Source: Candidatus Gastranaerophilales bacterium (lineage in GTDB: Bacteria; Cyanobacteriota; Vampirovibrionia; Gastranaerophilales; Gastranaerophilaceae). Taken from it: a DNA stretch of 64,000 nucleotides. Below, one piece after another: positions 45,136 to 54,809 of this stretch. The notes under the pieces are model-generated. The model saw only the letters and a list, made by a program, of their open reading frames with translations, did not search any database and was not told where the DNA came from. Made by a program: the position numbers and the translations under genes. Location: NCBI GenBank assembly GCA_944325145.1, contig CALYDL010000006.1:1-64000 (forward strand). Direction: 5' to 3'. The stretch's first letter is position 1. Every line of letters starts with the position of its first letter.

Positions 45136-45171
45136 AGGTTAATTCTACTCTTTTTTAATTTTTTATACAAA

Positions 45172-46593
45172 CTAATTTCTAATTAATTCTTCGATTTTTT
45201 CTATATTTTCTTTAAGTGAAACATTTAATTCCATATCTTTTTTCAACTTTTCGTATGAATATAAAATTGTGGTGTGGTTTTTATTAAAACTTTGAGCAAT
45301 AACAGGAAAACTCAAATTAAGAATTTCTCTTGAAAGGTAAATTGCAGCTTGCCTTGCGGATTTTATTTCGCTTGACCTTTGGCTGCCTTTTATAAGGTCT
45401 GATGTTGTATTAAAATATTCTGCGCACTTTTTAATAATTTCATCAACGGTTATTTTCTTTTGGTTTTCCTTAAATCCTAAAATATTTTTTGCATTTTCAA
45501 CGGTTAATTCCATTCCTTGAATTGAAGCATAGGCGCTAACTTTATTATAAGCACCTTCTAATTCTCTTATATTTTTTGAATAATTCTTTGCTAAAAATTC
45601 TGCAACATCGTCTGATATTTCATAATTAGACCTTTTTGCATGCTTTTTAATTATTTCTATTCTTGTGTCTAATGAAGGCTGTTTAATTTCAACAGATAAA
45701 CCCCATTCATATCTGCTTTTTAATCTGTCGGGGGTTTTTTCAAAGGTTTCAATCGGCCTATCAGATGCAAAAACAATTTGTTTGCCGGCATGGAAAAGCG
45801 CATCAAACGTGTTAAAAATTTCTTCTTCCGTTCTTTTTTTGCCTTCTGCAAATTGAATGTCATCTAAAAGTAAAACATCAACATTTCTGTATTGTTCTCT
45901 GAATTTTCTCATTTCGTTGTAAGAATCGTTCCCGTTTCTGCAAGAATCTACTAATTGGTTTGTAAATTCTTCGGTTTTAGCATATTTTACTTTTAATTTG
46001 GGGAAATTTTTTAAAATGTTGTGGCCTATTGCCTGCATTAAATGTGTTTTGCCAAGCCCAACAGAACCTGTTATAAAAAGAGGGTTAAATTTTTGCCCCG
46101 GTGCCTCTGAAACCATTTTGGCGGCGTCATAAGCAACTTTAGAATTTTCCCCTTTAACAAAATTTTCAAACGTATATTTTAAATTTAAGGCGCAAAAAGA
46201 ATGCATTTGTTTTAAATTGTCAATTTGTTCCTGCATTAGCGCAATTTCTTCTGTCGGTTTATATTTTTTCTTTGGCGCTTTTTTAACATCAGCCGGAACA
46301 AAAACTATTTCAACAGGAATTTCTTTATTCAAGCTTGATTGCACCGCAGCTTGAATTTCAGGCAAAAATTTTTGGTTTAGGTGGCTAACCCCAAAAGCTT
46401 GATCGGATTTAATAACAAAAACCCCTTTTTTAAATTGTTCTTCATTTGGCATAACAGGTTTCAGGGGTGTTATCCAAGGTTCAAAAGTAGATGGCGGAAG
46501 GCTTGTTTTCAGAATTTCAAGCGCACTATTCCATATTCCTTTATAATCTAATTCAATTCCCTCTTTAGCCATGACAAAATCTGCTTTATCCAT
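45172..46593 (-). CDS. dnaA: chromosomal replication initiator DnaA
   Basis: The replication initiator binds DnaA boxes and melts the origin. The 473-residue protein has an N-terminal domain I (WNSALEILKTSLPPSTFEPW), AAA+ motifs GSVGLGKTHLMQAIG and VDVLLLDDIQFAEGKK with an ISxxPDRLKSRYEWG box, and the C-terminal DNA-binding signature NKNHTTILYSYEKL. The ATG at 46593 is nearest a purine-rich AAGAAG site; a second ATG at 46572 lacks one. No cluster of TTATCCACA boxes is seen nearby, so the origin is probably elsewhere or degenerate. Confidence 0.96.
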   Translation of the reverse strand: MDKADFVMAKEGIELDYKGIWNSALEILKTSLPPSTFEPWITPLKPVMPNEEQFKKGVFVIKSDQAFGVSHLNQKFLPEIQAAVQSSLNKEIPVEIVFVPADVKKAPKKKYKPTEEIALMQEQIDNLKQMHSFCALNLKYTFENFVKGENSKVAYDAAKMVSEAPGQKFNPLFITGSVGLGKTHLMQAIGHNILKNFPKLKVKYAKTEEFTNQLVDSCRNGNDSYNEMRKFREQYRNVDVLLLDDIQFAEGKKRTEEEIFNTFDALFHAGKQIVFASDRPIETFEKTPDRLKSRYEWGLSVEIKQPSLDTRIEIIKKHAKRSNYEISDDVAEFLAKNYSKNIRELEGAYNKVSAYASIQGMELTVENAKNILGFKENQKKITVDEIIKKCAEYFNTTSDLIKGSQRSSEIKSARQAAIYLSREILNLSFPVIAQSFNKNHTTILYSYEKLKKDMELNVSLKENIEKIEELIRN

Positions 46594-46695
46594 CCTTTCT
46601 TCTTAACAATTTTACTATAAAAAGTTGTTGTAGTAATATAAGATTAAATTTTGTTAAACCTACACTTTGGGGAATTACCGTTAAGAGAAGTTTCA

Positions 46696-47817
46696 ATGAA
46701 CATCATTAATCATTCATATCTTTTTGATTTATTCAGAAACCTATATGCCGATATTTCATATAATTCATATCTAAATAAAACAGGAAAAGCCATTATACCT
46801 TTAAGATATTTTCTTGAATTAACATATAGGTGCAACTTAAATTGCCCTTATTGCTATTTGGGCCACAACCGCCACAAAGAAGAATTAACAACAAGCGAAT
46901 GGTTAAATGTTTTATCTCAAATTCCTTGGTATGGCTTAATTACGCTTGTTGGGGGCGAGCCTTTTTTAAGGAGCGATTTTGTTGATATTTTACGGTATTC
47001 TTCAAAAAAAGTGTTTGGTAAAGTAAACGTTGTTTCAAACGGCACTTTATTAAATGAAAATTATATCGATGAAATGATTAAATCTAAAATTGTTTTATTC
47101 AGTGTTTCATTGGATGGCTGGGGCAAAACGCACGATTTAAACAGAAATAAAGAAGGCATTTTTGATAAAATTACAAATAACCTTGAAATAATTAATAAAA
47201 AACGCCATAAAAGCCCAACTATGATTGATATTAAAACCATAGTTTTGAAAAATAACATTGAAGATATTTATAAGCTTTATGAATATTGCACAGAAATGGG
47301 CTTTGAATATTTATCAGTTTCTTTTTTAAGAAGCAACGGCCTAAAACAAAATGCAATTTTACAAGATGATTTCACATCTATTTTTTATGAAGAACCCTAT
47401 GATATAGACCCTTATTTTGATTTAGACCATTTTTTGGATGTTTATAAAAGAATTTGTGATTTATCCAAAAAATCTCCCACAAGAATAAGGTTTTCGCCCA
47501 AATTTGAAGGGGGCGGGCATTTAAAAGAAATTGAAAGAATCAGAAACTTCTTTAACCCTAAAGATAAAAACGATTTAAAAAGGCATCCGAAGGATATTTA
47601 CTACCCTTGCAAATATCCTTATTCAAACATCATGATTAACCCTTCAGGTGATGTTTACCCTTGTTTATCGTTTAAAATCGGAAATGTTAAAGAAAAAAGC
47701 ATTAAAGAACTTTTTAACACTCCAAAATACAGATGTTTTAGAAAAAACTTGAAATATTCAAAAGCTTTTACATCTTGCCAAATGTGCTGCGAACTTAAAG
47801 TTAAGGATAAAAAATAA
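46696..47817 (+). CDS. radical SAM/SPASM protein
   Basis: The radical SAM core has LTYRCNLNCPYCYLGHN (C-x3-C-x2-C), LVGGEPFLRSD, VVSNGTLL and SVSLDGWGKTHD. A SPASM-like Cys set lies at the C-terminus (YPCKYP, VYPCLSF, SCQMCCE). Such enzymes often modify peptides or mature proteins, but no precursor peptide is obvious next to it. I start at ATG 46696 after AAGAGAAG; an upstream TTG at 46651 is in frame. It ends directly against the M16 protease gene with no gap, so the two are likely cotranscribed. Confidence 0.8.
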   Translation: MNIINHSYLFDLFRNLYADISYNSYLNKTGKAIIPLRYFLELTYRCNLNCPYCYLGHNRHKEELTTSEWLNVLSQIPWYGLITLVGGEPFLRSDFVDILRYSSKKVFGKVNVVSNGTLLNENYIDEMIKSKIVLFSVSLDGWGKTHDLNRNKEGIFDKITNNLEIINKKRHKSPTMIDIKTIVLKNNIEDIYKLYEYCTEMGFEYLSVSFLRSNGLKQNAILQDDFTSIFYEEPYDIDPYFDLDHFLDVYKRICDLSKKSPTRIRFSPKFEGGGHLKEIERIRNFFNPKDKNDLKRHPKDIYYPCKYPYSNIMINPSGDVYPCLSFKIGNVKEKSIKELFNTPKYRCFRKNLKYSKAFTSCQMCCELKVKDKK

Positions 47818-50442
47818 ATGAAAATAATCAGAATATTTTTGCTTTTCACCATAGTTTTAATGTTTAATTCTTCGGCTATTGCTGCAGATTACGTTGCAAA
47901 AAAACTGCCTTCAGGCCAATTGGTTATTGTTTATGAAATGAAAGATAACCCAATTGTTACAATTAACACTTGGGTAAAAACCGGCTCTATTAATGAAGAT
48001 GATTCAAATACAGGTGTTGCCCACTTTTTAGAACATCTTTTCTTTAAGGGTTCAGAAAATGTTGCCCCCGGTGAATTCGATAAAATTTTAGAATCAAAAG
48101 GCGCTATTACAAACGCAGCCACAAGCAAAGATTACACTCAATTTTATATAACAATTCCGTCAAAAGATTTTGATACTGCCTTAAAATTGCATTCCGATAT
48201 GATGCTAAGACCTCTTATTCCAAGAAAAGAACTTGAAAAAGAAAGGTTTGTTGTAATTGAAGAAATTGCAAGAGGGCTGGATAATCCGAGTTCTTTAATG
48301 TATGAAAACCTTTTTAAATTGGTTTATTCGCCAAATGTGAATAACCACCCTTATAAAAGGCCTGTTATAGGTAAAAAAGAAGTTATATCAACAATTTCAA
48401 GAGAAAATATTCTTGAATTTTACAATAAATGGTATACGCCCGATAATATGATAACAGTTGTTTCAGGCGATATAGACCCGAAATATGCAATAAGTGAAGT
48501 TGAAAAAGCCTTTTCAAGGCCAATTTTAAAGCATGAAAAACCAACATACCCTGCAATAAATAAAATAACTGAGCCAATCAGAATAAATGAAACGATGGAT
48601 GTTGCCCAAGGGTATATGGCAACAGCTTTTAGAGCACCAAAATTTGAAGATAATAAAGAAGCATATGCGCTTGATGTTCTTGCAATAATTTTAGGCGGCT
48701 CAAACAGTTCTGTTTTAAATACCGAATTAAAAGAAAAGAAACAGCTTGTAAATTCAATTTCTGCTTCTTATTCTCAATATTTAGATGATGGGCTTTTTAT
48801 AATTTCTTCAACCTTTAAACCTGAAAAAATGCAATTGGTTGAAAAAGAAATTTTTGATGAAATTCAAAAAATTAAAAACGGCGCTATCACAAAAGAAGAT
48901 GTTCAAAAAGCAAAAAATATGATAAAAACATCAACTTATTACAGCAGAGAATCCGCTCAAAATATTGCAGGCGAACTTGGCTTTTTCACTTTGTATTTCA
49001 ATAGCCCAAAAATGTATGATAAATATTTAAAAAGAATTGAAAGCGTTTCAGTAAAAGATGTAATAAATGCCGCAAATAAATATTTAATAAAAGAACAATC
49101 TGCAACATCAACCATTTTGCCTGAAAAAACCGCATTTATTAATATATCCGATAAAACACAAATTGCAGCCGCTGCAAAAATAATTCCTGATACTGCAAAA
49201 GTTTTGGAATCAAACAAAAATGAAACAAAATATCTTTTAGATAACGGTTTAACTTTAATAATAAGAAAAAATAAACAAAATTCGATAATTGCACTTGATA
49301 TAAACGCAAAAGGCGGTTCGTTTTTAGAAGTTACCCCGGGGGCTGCTTATCTTGCTGCAGCAAACGCTAAAAGAGGAACTAAATCATTCAGTTTTGATGA
49401 AATGAACGATTTTCTTGATGATAACGGTATAAAACTTTCTTTATCGCCATCTTCAGATGCTTTTAATATTTCAATGCTTACAACAAAAAACAGGCTAAAT
49501 GAAGCTTTAATGGTTTTAGATGAAGTTGTTAATTATCCTACTTTTTCAACCACAGAAATTGACAAAACAAAAAAACATTACAAAGAATATGTAAATTCTC
49601 TGAAAGATAGGTCGCTTTCTCTTGCTATGGATAGATTTTCCGGGCTTGCATATAAAAATTACCCTTATGCAAATAACTCTGAAGTTGTTCTTCCTCAAAT
49701 AGACAAAATTTCAAGAGAAGAAATTGTTAAATTCTATAATAATGTTCTTGATTCTAAAAACCTTGTTGCTGCAATAACAGGTGATGTTGACGACAACGAT
49801 GTAATCAGAGAATTTAACAGAATTTTTGAAGATAAAGGGCAAAAGAAAGTTGAAGTAAAAGATTTTGCAAAAACAAATTTTGTTCCAAGCGAAAATATTA
49901 CAAAGAAAATTTCTTCCGATAAAGAAACCACTTGGATTGTTTTAGGCTACAAAACACCTTCTGTATATAACCTAAAAGAGCTTGCAACATTAAGGGTGAT
50001 TGATTCTATTATGGGAACAGGCATGAGCTCAAGGCTGTTTAAATCTTTAAGAGAAAACAAAGGGCTTGCTTATCAGGTTGGAACAAATATAAATCAATAT
50101 GCAAACGATTCTTCGTTTTTTGCATACATTGGAACTAACTATAAAAATGAACAAACGGCAATAGATGGCATTTTAGCCGAATTCCACAGGCTAAAAACCG
50201 AATTTGTTCCGACAAAAGAATTAAACGAAGCTAAAGAAAAACTGCTTGGCAACATGGTTATTTCAATTGAAACCAATATGGATAGAAGCACGCTTTTATC
50301 GAAATATAGTGTATATGGCTATGATATTAATTTTCTTGAAAAATTAAAAGAAGAGATAAATAACGTTACTGCAAGCGATATTTTGACGTTTGCAAATAAA
50401 TATTTCTCAGCGCCGTATATTTCAGTTATTGTCGGCAAATAA
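47818..50442 (+). CDS. exported M16 family zinc metalloprotease (two-domain)
   Basis: An 874-residue protein with an N-terminal signal peptide (IIRIFLLFTIVLMFNSSAIAA), so probably periplasmic or exported. The first M16 module has the inverted zinc motif HFLEH at residues 69-73 (His69, Glu72, His73) and a third ligand near Glu149 (VIEEIARG). The second module (LLDNGLTLIIRKNKQN to the end) lacks the HxxEH pair and is structural, as in bacterial pitrilysin-like proteases. A radical SAM gene directly upstream suggests a possible joint role in peptide maturation; that is inference. Confidence 0.88.
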   Translation: MKIIRIFLLFTIVLMFNSSAIAADYVAKKLPSGQLVIVYEMKDNPIVTINTWVKTGSINEDDSNTGVAHFLEHLFFKGSENVAPGEFDKILESKGAITNAATSKDYTQFYITIPSKDFDTALKLHSDMMLRPLIPRKELEKERFVVIEEIARGLDNPSSLMYENLFKLVYSPNVNNHPYKRPVIGKKEVISTISRENILEFYNKWYTPDNMITVVSGDIDPKYAISEVEKAFSRPILKHEKPTYPAINKITEPIRINETMDVAQGYMATAFRAPKFEDNKEAYALDVLAIILGGSNSSVLNTELKEKKQLVNSISASYSQYLDDGLFIISSTFKPEKMQLVEKEIFDEIQKIKNGAITKEDVQKAKNMIKTSTYYSRESAQNIAGELGFFTLYFNSPKMYDKYLKRIESVSVKDVINAANKYLIKEQSATSTILPEKTAFINISDKTQIAAAAKIIPDTAKVLESNKNETKYLLDNGLTLIIRKNKQNSIIALDINAKGGSFLEVTPGAAYLAAANAKRGTKSFSFDEMNDFLDDNGIKLSLSPSSDAFNISMLTTKNRLNEALMVLDEVVNYPTFSTTEIDKTKKHYKEYVNSLKDRSLSLAMDRFSGLAYKNYPYANNSEVVLPQIDKISREEIVKFYNNVLDSKNLVAAITGDVDDNDVIREFNRIFEDKGQKKVEVKDFAKTNFVPSENITKKISSDKETTWIVLGYKTPSVYNLKELATLRVIDSIMGTGMSSRLFKSLRENKGLAYQVGTNINQYANDSSFFAYIGTNYKNEQTAIDGILAEFHRLKTEFVPTKELNEAKEKLLGNMVISIETNMDRSTLLSKYSVYGYDINFLEKLKEEINNVTASDILTFANKYFSAPYISVIVGK

Positions 50443-50524
50443 TATTTTCATTCATTTATATGTTTTACTTTTTAATTCCTGTCATTAAACTTAAAAATAA
50501 GTTAGGAAACAGGAATTAATTATT

Positions 50525-51070
50525 ATGGTTAACAGAATCACCGGAAATTCACTTTTTGCACAGGCTGCATCAGGTTTAAATTCAAGCTTTTATTACCTTT
50601 CTTTATTGTCAGGTTCTACAAACGGCTTAACATTAGATAATATTTTGCATCCTGATACTGAAAATTCAGGTGCAAGCGCTATATATTTGAATTCAACTTT
50701 TGCTCAATATCTGGCTAAAAACTTTAATTATATTGATATGGATGGAGACGGCACCATCACACAAACAGATATTACAAATTATAGCACTCAACTATACGGC
50801 ACAGGCTTAACTTATGCTCAATTGTCACAATTGTGCGCGCAAGGGGGCTCAGGCTCACTTTATGAAACTGTTTTAAATAATTTTCAACAAATAGATGCAA
50901 ACCACGACGGCAGAGTTACAAGCGCTGAAATTTCAGCTTATGGCATCGAACAGGAAAAAGAAGAAATGGAAGGAAAATATCCAAAATATGACCTTAAGGG
51001 TATGTCTATTTTCCACGATACAACAAGTTCAACCACAACAGCCGAAACAACAGAAACAAAAAAAGTTTAA
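50525..51070 (+). CDS. EF-hand protein
   Basis: The 181-residue protein carries two calcium-binding loops, DMDGDGTITQTD near residue 80 and DANHDGRVTSAE near residue 125, both with the D-x-D-G-D-G / D-x-N-x-D-G pattern. A 50-residue hydrophobic, glycine- and serine-rich start (LFAQAASGLNSSFYYLSLL) precedes them but is not a classical signal peptide. The C-terminus is Thr-rich. No enzyme domain is seen. It stands alone downstream of the protease gene, with a clear AGGAA-type site. Confidence 0.7.
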   Translation: MVNRITGNSLFAQAASGLNSSFYYLSLLSGSTNGLTLDNILHPDTENSGASAIYLNSTFAQYLAKNFNYIDMDGDGTITQTDITNYSTQLYGTGLTYAQLSQLCAQGGSGSLYETVLNNFQQIDANHDGRVTSAEISAYGIEQEKEEMEGKYPKYDLKGMSIFHDTTSSTTTAETTETKKV

Positions 51071-51072
51071 TT

Positions 51073-51603
51073 TTAGGTTTTTATAAAATCTAATTTACAA
51101 CGACCATAAACCTTTTCTCTAAAGGGTGCAGATATTTTGCCGTAAATTCGGGAAAGTTCCTGCATTCTTTTTTTATCATATTCAATAACAATAATTGAAT
51201 TTTTAAATTTCTCATAAACTTTTAAAATTGCTTCTTCATAGTTGATTTCCCATGGCGGGTCTATATAAATAACATCAGGCTTTATATCAAGCTTTTCTAT
51301 AACTTTAACAGAATCACCCTTAATAACTTCAAAGCCTTCTTTTGCAATTTTTAAATTTTCTTTTATCGTTTTTATTGCGCTAAAATTTTTATCAATTGAA
51401 ACCGTTTTAAAACCCCTTGATAGGGCTTCTAAGCTCATTATGCCGGAGCCTGAAAATAAATCTAAGAAAATTTTGTTGTTAAAATCTCCAAGAATTGAAA
51501 ATAAAACATTAAAAACACTTTCTCTTGTTTTAGACAAAGTGGGTTTTGCACAGCTTGGTATAATAACTTTTACACCCTTATATTGCCCGCCTGTAACATG
51601 CAA
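51073..51603 (-). CDS. rsmD: 16S rRNA (guanine-966-N2)-methyltransferase
   Basis: A Rossmann-fold methyltransferase that modifies G966 of 16S rRNA. The 176-residue protein begins HVTGGQYKGVKVIIP, has the SAM site FLDLFSGSGIMSLEALSRG, TRESVFNVLFS and the N6/N2-type catalytic tetrapeptide DPPW in VIYIDPPWEINY. These match RsmD in length and order. It is divergent from the flavoprotein gene. Confidence 0.92.
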   Translation of the reverse strand: MHVTGGQYKGVKVIIPSCAKPTLSKTRESVFNVLFSILGDFNNKIFLDLFSGSGIMSLEALSRGFKTVSIDKNFSAIKTIKENLKIAKEGFEVIKGDSVKVIEKLDIKPDVIYIDPPWEINYEEAILKVYEKFKNSIIVIEYDKKRMQELSRIYGKISAPFREKVYGRCKLDFIKT

Positions 51604-51635
51604 TTTTTTACTCCTTATTTTATATTCAATTTATC

Positions 51636-53000
51636 ATGAAAAAAATTGTTATTATAGGCGGCTGTGCAGCAGGGCCAAAGGCTGCATCAAAATGTAAAAG
51701 AATTAACCCTGATAATATTGTTGAATTATATACTTTGGAAAACATGGTGTCATATTCTGCTTGCGGGCTTCCTTATTTTATAGGCGGAATTGTTCCAAAT
51801 GTTAACAATTTGCTTGTAAGAAGCCCTGAAGAATTTAAAAAAATGGGAATTGATGTATTTTTAAATCATAAATGCACAAAAATTAACCCTGATAAAAAAA
51901 CCGTTATTTTCAATGATGAAAAAGAAGTCAGCTATGATGATTTAATTTTGTGTATAGGCTCAAACCCCTTTATTCCAAATATTAAAAATTATAATTTAAA
52001 AAATGTTTTCAATTTAAAAGTAATAGAAGATGGCATAAATATTAAAAATTTTGCCCAAACTTCAAAATCTGCCGTTTTAATTGGCGCGGGCTATATTGCG
52101 CTTGAGCTTTTAGAAGCTTTTATCAGAAACGATATTAAAACAACGGTCATTGAAAAATCTTCAAGAATCATGCCTGTTTTTGACGATGAAATTTCTGATG
52201 AAATAAAACAAGAAATTTTAAACAATTCAAAAGGCCTTGTTGAATTTATTAATAATGACGAAGTTGTTGAGTTTTTAGGAAACGAAAATTTCGAAGGCGT
52301 TATTACAAGAAACGGTGTTAAAGTTGAGGCCGATTTTTGCGTTGTTGCGGTTGGTGTTAAACCAAATGTAGATATAGCACGTGATGCGGGAATTGAAATC
52401 GGGGTAACGGGCGCAATTAAGGTTGATAACAAAATGCGCACTTCAATTGAAAATATTTGGGCCGCAGGAGATTGCACCGAAAACATTTTTATTCCTACAA
52501 AACAATCTGTTTATAGAGCTTTGGGCACAATTGCATATAAACAAGGGCGAGTTGCCGCAATAAATGTTAATTCTGATTTTACGGGCGTTTCTGAACAGTT
52601 TGACGGTATATTAGGTTCAATGGTAACAAAATTTTTTAATTATTCAATTGCAGCAACAGGTTTAAGTGAAAATGCCGCAAAAGAATTAACGGGCTATTTT
52701 AATATAGTTCCAATTTCAGCTGCTGTTGAAGAATATGATAAAGCAGGCTATATGCCAAAAATTGGCACCTTGAAGGTTAAATTAACGGTTGATAAAAGAA
52801 CAGGTGAAATTTTGGGCGCTCAAGCAATCGGAACAGGCGATACCGACAAAAGAATAAGCGTTGTTGCATCTGCCTTGAGGGCAAATTTAACAATATATGA
52901 ATTTCTTCATTTAGACTTGCCGTATTCCCCGCCTTTTTCATCCACAATTGACCCCCTATTAACTGCTGCCTATAAACTTAAACAAATGATTGATTCTTAA
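51636..53000 (+). CDS. FAD-dependent disulphide oxidoreductase (CoA-disulphide reductase/NADH oxidase type)
   Basis: A 454-residue flavoprotein with the FAD site VIIGGCAAGPKAASK, a single redox Cys in YSACGLPYFIGG, an NAD(P) site AVLIGAGYIALELLEAF, and WAAGDCTE for FAD. The single-Cys form marks CoA-disulphide reductase and NADH oxidase (Nox) members, which reduce CoA disulphide or oxygen. The two cannot be told apart by sequence reading alone. A role in thiol or oxygen stress would suit an anaerobe. Confidence 0.85.
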   Translation: MKKIVIIGGCAAGPKAASKCKRINPDNIVELYTLENMVSYSACGLPYFIGGIVPNVNNLLVRSPEEFKKMGIDVFLNHKCTKINPDKKTVIFNDEKEVSYDDLILCIGSNPFIPNIKNYNLKNVFNLKVIEDGINIKNFAQTSKSAVLIGAGYIALELLEAFIRNDIKTTVIEKSSRIMPVFDDEISDEIKQEILNNSKGLVEFINNDEVVEFLGNENFEGVITRNGVKVEADFCVVAVGVKPNVDIARDAGIEIGVTGAIKVDNKMRTSIENIWAAGDCTENIFIPTKQSVYRALGTIAYKQGRVAAINVNSDFTGVSEQFDGILGSMVTKFFNYSIAATGLSENAAKELTGYFNIVPISAAVEEYDKAGYMPKIGTLKVKLTVDKRTGEILGAQAIGTGDTDKRISVVASALRANLTIYEFLHLDLPYSPPFSSTIDPLLTAAYKLKQMIDS

Positions 53001-53020
53001 ATTTATAAAGGAATTTTTTC

Positions 53021-53512
53021 TTGAATGACCTTGAAAAAAAGCAAATTATATACAATATTCTTAAAACAAAAGGCATTATTAAAGAAAATGAAAAAAACGC
53101 CGATTTTATGGTAAGCGATATTTTTCTTAAATCCGCAATGTTTTTAGATGTTTTCGAAGATGAAAATGAAGTGTATAATTATTTAAAAGAATTTATAAAT
53201 AATTTAGTAAAAGTTGATTTGGAAAAAGAACCCGATATGGCAGATAATTTAATTCAAGATAATATAGATAAAATTCAAGACCCGAAAACAATTTTATTTG
53301 ATATAACAGATGAAAATAAATATATTAAAAAAATTTTATCTAAGCTTGCTATTCTTGATAATCTAAAACCAAATAAAAAATACATTTCAATTTTTTACAA
53401 AAAATATATAAAAGGACATTCTTTTGAACAAGTTGCCTGCGATTTAAAAATTTCTGACAAAGAATTAAGAGATAGAATTTTTGATATTGTTAAATTTATC
53501 TCAAAAGATTAA
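53021..53512 (+). CDS. hypothetical protein with C-terminal helix-turn-helix
   Basis: The 163-residue protein is all-helical by eye, with an acidic N-terminal part. The last ~40 residues (YISIFYKKYIKGHSFEQVA, then DLKISDKELRDRIFDI) resemble a sigma-70 region 4 type helix-turn-helix, suggesting DNA binding. Start TTG 53021 with AAAGGAA nine bases upstream. It overlaps the convergent membrane-protein gene by four bases. No family name is offered. Confidence 0.6.
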   Translation: MNDLEKKQIIYNILKTKGIIKENEKNADFMVSDIFLKSAMFLDVFEDENEVYNYLKEFINNLVKVDLEKEPDMADNLIQDNIDKIQDPKTILFDITDENKYIKKILSKLAILDNLKPNKKYISIFYKKYIKGHSFEQVACDLKISDKELRDRIFDIVKFISKD

Positions 53513-54057
53513 ATTTTTAATGAGCCCGAATGCGGCATGCTTTTTGTAAAATTAATGTATGATTGCATGTTTAAGGGCTGTTTTGCTCTAAAATTAGGAT
53601 ATGTTCTGCCGTCATAAATTTCAGGCGAAGGTGGAGTTAAATTCTTTTTTTCCATTATTTTTTTAATTACAACGCTTGATTTGTTTCTTAAAATAGGGGT
53701 TATTATGTTGCTTGAAATAACGCCGCCTGCAATTGCGGCTAAAGTTCTTGCGCCTTCTATTGCTTGCTTGTTATCAGGCATTTTTTTGCCTGCAACTTTG
53801 CTTGCAAGGTTCATAATAGGAACGGTGATTGCAGCATACGTTGCAATGTTGAAGGTTCCATCCATAATTTCTTGAGGCACAAGAAATTTCTTTTCTTCTT
53901 TTCCTATTTCTTTGTTTGTAATAAGCCCGATGGTTTGAGCCATTGAAGCCAAAGCCCAGCCTGCTGCGGCTGATAGGAATAAAAAGTTGCCGTTGTTTTC
54001 AACACTTTGTTTTAATATTTTTCCGCCCGTTTTGGCCGCATTTTCCATTAAGTTCAT
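53509..54057 (-). CDS. hypothetical membrane protein
   Basis: A 182-residue protein with hydrophobic segments (FLFLSAAAGWALASMA, ATYAAITVPIMNLAS, TLAAIAGGVISSNIIT) and a polar C-terminus. It is similar in composition and layout to the protein encoded just upstream, and its ATG overlaps that gene's end by four bases, so they are probably partners or diverged duplicates. No domain recognised. Confidence 0.6.
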   Translation of the reverse strand: MNLMENAAKTGGKILKQSVENNGNFLFLSAAAGWALASMAQTIGLITNKEIGKEEKKFLVPQEIMDGTFNIATYAAITVPIMNLASKVAGKKMPDNKQAIEGARTLAAIAGGVISSNIITPILRNKSSVVIKKIMEKKNLTPPSPEIYDGRTYPNFRAKQPLNMQSYINFTKSMPHSGSLKI

Positions 54058-54617
54058 TTTGCAGCCTCCATAGGTTCATTCGCTTTGTCATTTTTGTTAT
54101 TTGGGTCTTTTTCGTATTTTTCGTTCATTTTGTTGGTTAACCAGTTTGTAACAGGCGCATCTATAAGGAAGTTTGTAACAAGCATAACGCCAAGCGCTAC
54201 AACTGTTCCCAAAACTGCGGCATATTTTTTTGCGCCGCCTTGGTTTTTTATAAAATCTTTTGATTTTTCAATTGCTTCTTCAGATAAATCTTCTGCCGTA
54301 TATTTTGCAATTGTGTTTGTAAAACTGTCGTTTTCAAAACCTTTTTCAATTGCTTTCATGCAGCCGCCCCTGATAACTATACCCGTTGCGGCTCCAACTA
54401 AGCCTTTTGCAAAGCTTCTGTTGGCAGAAATTATTCTTGTGTCTTCGTCTACATCTTTATTTGTTAAATCTATTATGGGTTGAAAAGTCATTGCTGCAAG
54501 GCCAAGTGCTGCACGTTGTTGCCAGCTGTTAATGTTTGCAGCTTTTGATAGCAAACTTCCTGCATTAATGCCCTTAAAATTTGGTGATGAATAATTTTGT
54601 ACAGGTGAAATTTTCAA
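54054..54617 (-). CDS. hypothetical membrane protein with N-terminal FxG tag
   Basis: A 187-residue protein starting KISPVQNYSSPNFKGIN, the same kind of short tag seen in the PRPP synthetase of this window. It has hydrophobic helices (SFAKGLVGAATGIVIRGG, YAAVLGTVVALGVMLVTNFL) and an acidic, Lys/Asn-rich tail. Likely an envelope or inner-membrane protein of unknown function, coupled to the following gene by a four-base overlap. No family named. Confidence 0.6.
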   Translation of the reverse strand: MKISPVQNYSSPNFKGINAGSLLSKAANINSWQQRAALGLAAMTFQPIIDLTNKDVDEDTRIISANRSFAKGLVGAATGIVIRGGCMKAIEKGFENDSFTNTIAKYTAEDLSEEAIEKSKDFIKNQGGAKKYAAVLGTVVALGVMLVTNFLIDAPVTNWLTNKMNEKYEKDPNNKNDKANEPMEAAK

Positions 54618-54809
54618 GCCATACCTTCTTTAATTTATTGTCTTTCCCAAGTCGTATTAAACCGAAACACAAGTTAAATTTGCGTTTTTATCGGATAGTA
54701 TTAACAATTTTTAATATTACATTCATAGTAGTTTATTGTCAATACCCATTGATATTAATTTTATGTTAAGATTGAATAGCTTTATTATTTTTATAAGGAT
54801 AATTTACCT

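Noticed and set aside
45172-46650. Replication origin near dnaA
   Set aside because: No cluster of DnaA boxes or AT-rich unwinding element beyond the general AT background was seen in the gaps on either side.
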